DNA of 8,238 nucleotides from NCBI GenBank assembly GCA_036557525.1, contig DATBHH010000013.1, forward strand, positions 1-8,238, written 5' to 3'. Of this stretch, positions 6,820 to 8,238 are shown piece after piece. Made by a program: the position numbers and the translations under genes. The stretch comes from VRUE01 sp036557525. GTDB taxonomy: Bacteria; Actinomycetota; Thermoleophilia; Solirubrobacterales; 70-9. A model generated the notes under the pieces. The model was not told the DNA's origin. It did not search any database and was given only the letters and a program-made list of their open reading frames with translations. Numbering within the stretch: the first letter of the stretch is position 1; each line of letters begins with the position of its first letter.

Positions 6820-7175
6820 GGCGAGCCGCCGAAGCGCCGTTGTAGCCGCCGGTGGCGGTGGCGGAAGATGAAGCCGATCAGCGGCCGCAGCGGGCGGCCG
6901 GGGAGGCCGAGGCGCGGCTGCCAGCGGACGCGGTCGGTGATCAGGCAGCCGTCGCCCGCAGGCTCGAGCGTCCGCTCGTGTTCCCAGAGCCGCTGGCTCA
7001 GCATCGTTGAGCGCTCGAGGAACCCGCGGCCGGGGTCGAGGCTGACCAGGGTCAGGTCGTCGTAGTCGAACGGGACCAGGCCGAGGAGGAAGACCCAGCT
7101 GCGCCCGATCCTGGTCCCGAGCTCGATCTTCTCGGGATCGAGGCCGTCGACCCCGGCGGGGACCGTCATCCGCAT
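6813..7175 (-). CDS. SRPBCC-fold (START/polyketide cyclase-like) protein, 5' end uncertain
   Basis: From the first in-frame ATG the product has 120 residues. It contains features of the SRPBCC ligand-binding fold: LGTRIGRSWVFLLGLVPFDYDDLTL, here spanning two strands, then RTLEPAGDGCLITDRVRWQPR and a C-terminal helix PLRPLIGFIFRHRHRRL. SRPBCC proteins bind hydrophobic ligands in a deep cavity. The ATG removes the canonical first strand and helices. The same frame stays open upstream to a stop at 7338-7340 and encodes a convincing N-terminus: AEVSVSSRLDAGPVAVWD, then RVTTPEGINDELRPIM. No ATG, GTG or TTG exists in that upstream stretch. A one-base indel near 7305-7307 would join it to an ATG at 7312. 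The gene may therefore be frameshifted at its start, mis-sequenced, or use an unusual start. It overlaps the hydrolase gene by 7 nt. Confidence 0.75.
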   Translation of the reverse strand: MRMTVPAGVDGLDPEKIELGTRIGRSWVFLLGLVPFDYDDLTLVSLDPGRGFLERSTMLSQRLWEHERTLEPAGDGCLITDRVRWQPRLGLPGRPLRPLIGFIFRHRHRRLQRRFGGSPC

Positions 7176-7338
7176 GATCGGGCGCAGCTCGTCGTTGATC
7201 CCCTCGGGCGTCGTGACGCGGTCCCAGACGGCGACCGGGCCGGCGTCGAGACGCGAGGAGACGGAGACCTCGGCGCTCGTCGGTGTCGGGCCGGCGGTTG
7301 CGATCCCGGCATCACAGCAGGTTTCTCGAGAGGCCCGC

Positions 7339-7344
7339 TAGGAT
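7339..7344 (+). promoter_or_regulatory. Candidate -10 box of the fluoride operon
   Basis: TAGGAT fits the actinobacterial TANNNT -10 pattern. Transcription starting about 7 nt downstream (near 7351) would begin just before the first aptamer stem at 7355, which is where a riboswitch transcript is expected to start. No convincing -35 hexamer is present at 16-18 nt. The box lies over the far 5' part of the divergent SRPBCC reading frame. Confidence 0.45.
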
Positions 7345-7354
7345 TGTCTGGTTC

Positions 7355-7411
7355 GAGCGATGAGGCTCGCTCCTTCATAACCGCGGCGCCGCCGCTGATG
7401 GCCTCTATTCC
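7355..7411 (+). promoter_or_regulatory. Fluoride riboswitch (crcB motif) aptamer
   Basis: The segment closely follows the fluoride aptamer of Thermotoga petrophila in motif order. A first hairpin GAGCG/CGCTC (7355-7359 with 7368-7372) carries the loop ATGAGGCT. Then come the conserved CATAACC linker (7376-7382), a second stem GCGGC/GCCGC (7383-7387 with 7391-7395), the hallmark TGATGGCCTCTA (7396-7407), and a short 3' tail. The loop GAGGC (7362-7366) is complementary to GCCTC (7401-7405) and gives the pseudoknot that forms the fluoride site. The RNA lies directly before two crcB/fluC genes, the classical target. Binding of fluoride should switch these genes on. Recognition is by motif and context. 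Confidence 0.94.
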
Positions 7412-7434
7412 ATCCATCAAGCAATGGAGGCCAT
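7398..7434 (+). promoter_or_regulatory. Expression platform: hairpin hiding the crcB ribosome binding site
   Basis: Bases 7398-7409 (ATGGCCTCTATT) pair with 7423-7434 (AATGGAGGCCAT) over 12 bp with a single G-U wobble, around a 13-nt loop. The 3' arm contains the Shine-Dalgarno GGAGG (7426-7430), placed 7 nt before the ATG at 7438. The 5' arm contains the GGCCTC that the aptamer needs for its pseudoknot. The two folds therefore exclude each other: without fluoride the site is masked, with fluoride it is free. There is no T-rich tract after the hairpin, which argues for control of translation rather than termination. Confidence 0.8.
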
Positions 7435-7437
7435 GAC

Positions 7438-7833
7438 ATGGATAGGGGTCTATTCGCACGTCGCATCGCCGCGGTCTACGTCGGCGGCATGCTGGGCGCG
7501 CTGGCCCGCGTCGCCCTCGCCGAATCCGCTCCGCACGGGGCGGGCCAGTGGCCGTGGGCGACGTTCGCCGCCAACATGGTCGGTGCGCTGCTGCTCGGGT
7601 ACTTCATCGCCCGTCTCCACGACCATCCCGAGGACAGCCTCGCCCACCCGTTCCTGACGACCGGCATCTGCGGCACCTTCACGACGTTCTCGACGCTGCA
7701 GCTCGAGCTGTTCCAGATGGTCGACGGAGGACACCTGGCGCTGGCCTGCGGTTACATCGCCGCCACCCTCGTCGCCGGCTACGCCTTCGCCCGGGCGGGC
7801 ATCGCTCTCGAGCGCCGTCCGGAGATGGCGTGA
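7438..7833 (+). CDS. crcB: Fluoride channel subunit CrcB/FluC (first of pair)
   Basis: The 131-residue, four-helix membrane protein is a Fluc-type fluoride exporter subunit, of usual family length. Signature segments are GGMLGALARV (16-25), the TM2 motif ATFAANMVGALLLGYF with the conserved channel Asn46, and TM3 TGICGTFTTFSTLQLE. In TM3, Phe81 and Phe84 match the phenylalanine box that lines the fluoride pathway, and TTFST is the broken-helix motif near the central sodium. Positive charges cluster at both termini (DRGLFARR and LERRPEMA), which suggests cytoplasmic N- and C-ends. The start at ATG 7438 has GGAGG 7 nt upstream, inside the riboswitch hairpin. The stop overlaps the second channel gene by 4 nt. 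The protein expels cytoplasmic fluoride and so protects fluoride-sensitive enzymes such as enolase and pyrophosphatase. Confidence 0.95.
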   Translation: MDRGLFARRIAAVYVGGMLGALARVALAESAPHGAGQWPWATFAANMVGALLLGYFIARLHDHPEDSLAHPFLTTGICGTFTTFSTLQLELFQMVDGGHLALACGYIAATLVAGYAFARAGIALERRPEMA

Positions 7834-8195
7834 GCCCACTCGCCTGGGTCGCGGTCGGGGCTCTCGGCGGGGCGGCGGCCGTCGCCCGGTTCCTGATCGA
7901 TGCCACCGTCACCGCCCGCACCGACCATCCGTTTCCGCTCGGGATCCTCGCGGTCAACCTGGCCGGTGCCTTCGCCCTCGGCCTCGTCGCCGGCGCCGCT
8001 CTCGAAGGCGAGGCACTCGCGATCGTCGCCGGCGGCGGGATCGGCTCCTTCACCACCTTCTCGACCTGGATCCTGGACTCGCACCGGCTCGCCGAGGCGG
8101 GCCACACCCGGCTGGTCTGGCTCAACGTCGGTCTCTCGACCCTCGTCGGGTTTGCCGCGGTCGTGCTCGGCCACTGGCTCGGCGCGGCGATATAG
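7830..8195 (+). CDS. crcB: Fluoride channel subunit CrcB/FluC (second of pair)
   Basis: The 121-residue protein starts at GTG 7830, overlapping the TGA of the first channel gene as GTGA. This is why a longer reading frame that begins at 7548 in the same frame is not used: its N-terminal part is a shadow of the first gene. Fluc signatures are GALGGAAAVARFL (10-22), FPLGILAVNLAGAFALGL with Asn43, and GGGIGSFTTFSTW with Phe74 and Phe77. There are four membrane helices. Unlike the first subunit, the N-terminus is uncharged while Arg20/Arg30 and Arg86/Arg94 lie in the TM1-2 and TM3-4 loops. That suggests the opposite membrane orientation. Tandem crcB pairs are known to form antiparallel heterodimers, which fits here. 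The 43 nt after the stop hold nothing identifiable. Confidence 0.95.
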   Translation: MSPLAWVAVGALGGAAAVARFLIDATVTARTDHPFPLGILAVNLAGAFALGLVAGAALEGEALAIVAGGGIGSFTTFSTWILDSHRLAEAGHTRLVWLNVGLSTLVGFAAVVLGHWLGAAI

Positions 8196-8238
8196 ATAGC
8201 TCGCGAATCACGATTCCGTCTGGTAGATGGAAACGTGA

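Noticed and set aside
5743..7065. A 440-residue plus-strand reading frame opposite the hydrolase and SRPBCC genes.
   Set aside because: It is antisense to two genes with clear folds and catalytic motifs, and its product is a low-complexity Arg/Glu/Gly/Pro sequence without a domain.
7548..7829. A 215-residue reading frame (7548-8195) that would make the second channel protein much longer.
   Set aside because: The first 94 residues are an Arg- and Pro-rich shadow of the first crcB gene. Fluc homology starts at GTG 7830, and the 4-nt overlap is a normal operon junction.
8196..8238. The inverted repeat GAATC-AC-GATTC (8205-8216) after the second channel gene as a terminator.
   Set aside because: The 2-nt gap cannot form a stable hairpin loop, the stem is only 5 bp and AT-rich, and no T-tract follows. 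It might be a small palindromic site, but nothing supports this.
1..8238. Mobile elements, CRISPR arrays, prophage genes or defence islands.
   Set aside because: No transposase or integrase, no regularly spaced repeats, no terminal inverted repeats, and no target duplications were seen, including next to tRNA-Phe, where no repeat of the tRNA 3' end was noticed.

Overview
The window is GC-rich DNA with short intergenic gaps, strong G/C bias at third codon positions and several GTG starts or short gene overlaps. Together with the protein types present, this points to a high-GC actinobacterium, plausibly of the Thermoleophilia/Solirubrobacterales kind. That placement is an inference from composition and gene style; no taxonomic marker is present.

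Layout. Positions 1-100 hold the 3' end of a plus-strand gene that enters from outside. On the minus strand follow a GNAT acetyltransferase (106-597) and a secreted GH15 glucoamylase-like protein (670-2031). A tRNA-Phe(GAA) lies at 2099-2171, and a PsiE-type membrane protein on the minus strand at 2190-2690. A plus-strand signalling block follows: a stand-alone receiver (2892-3248), a soluble GAF-PAS histidine kinase (3252-4763) and a NarL/LuxR-type response regulator (4751-5395). The kinase and NarL-type regulator overlap, and the receiver ends 3 nt before the kinase, so the three probably form one operon and one signalling circuit. A small minus-strand protein of unknown function (5380-5835) overlaps the regulator tail to tail.

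Further on the minus strand, an SRPBCC-fold protein (ATG ORF 6813-7175, but homology-like sequence runs further upstream) and an alpha/beta hydrolase (5929-6819) share a 7-nt overlap, so they are translationally coupled. Divergent from them is a fluoride-resistance operon: a -10-like box, a fluoride (crcB-motif) riboswitch, a hairpin that masks the ribosome binding site, and two overlapping crcB/fluC fluoride-channel genes (7438-7833 and 7830-8195).

The best-supported and most informative unit is the fluoride operon. The aptamer strand GGCCTC that closes the fluoride-binding fold is also the start of a 12-bp hairpin that buries the Shine-Dalgarno of the first channel gene. The sequence therefore supports a translational on-switch. 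The two channel proteins show opposite charge bias in their loops, as expected for an antiparallel heterodimer. I see no mobile element, CRISPR array or clearly new multi-gene system. The main puzzles are a probable one-base frameshift at the start of the SRPBCC gene, the missing classical general-acid motif in the GH15 protein, and a possibly structured leader before the receiver gene.
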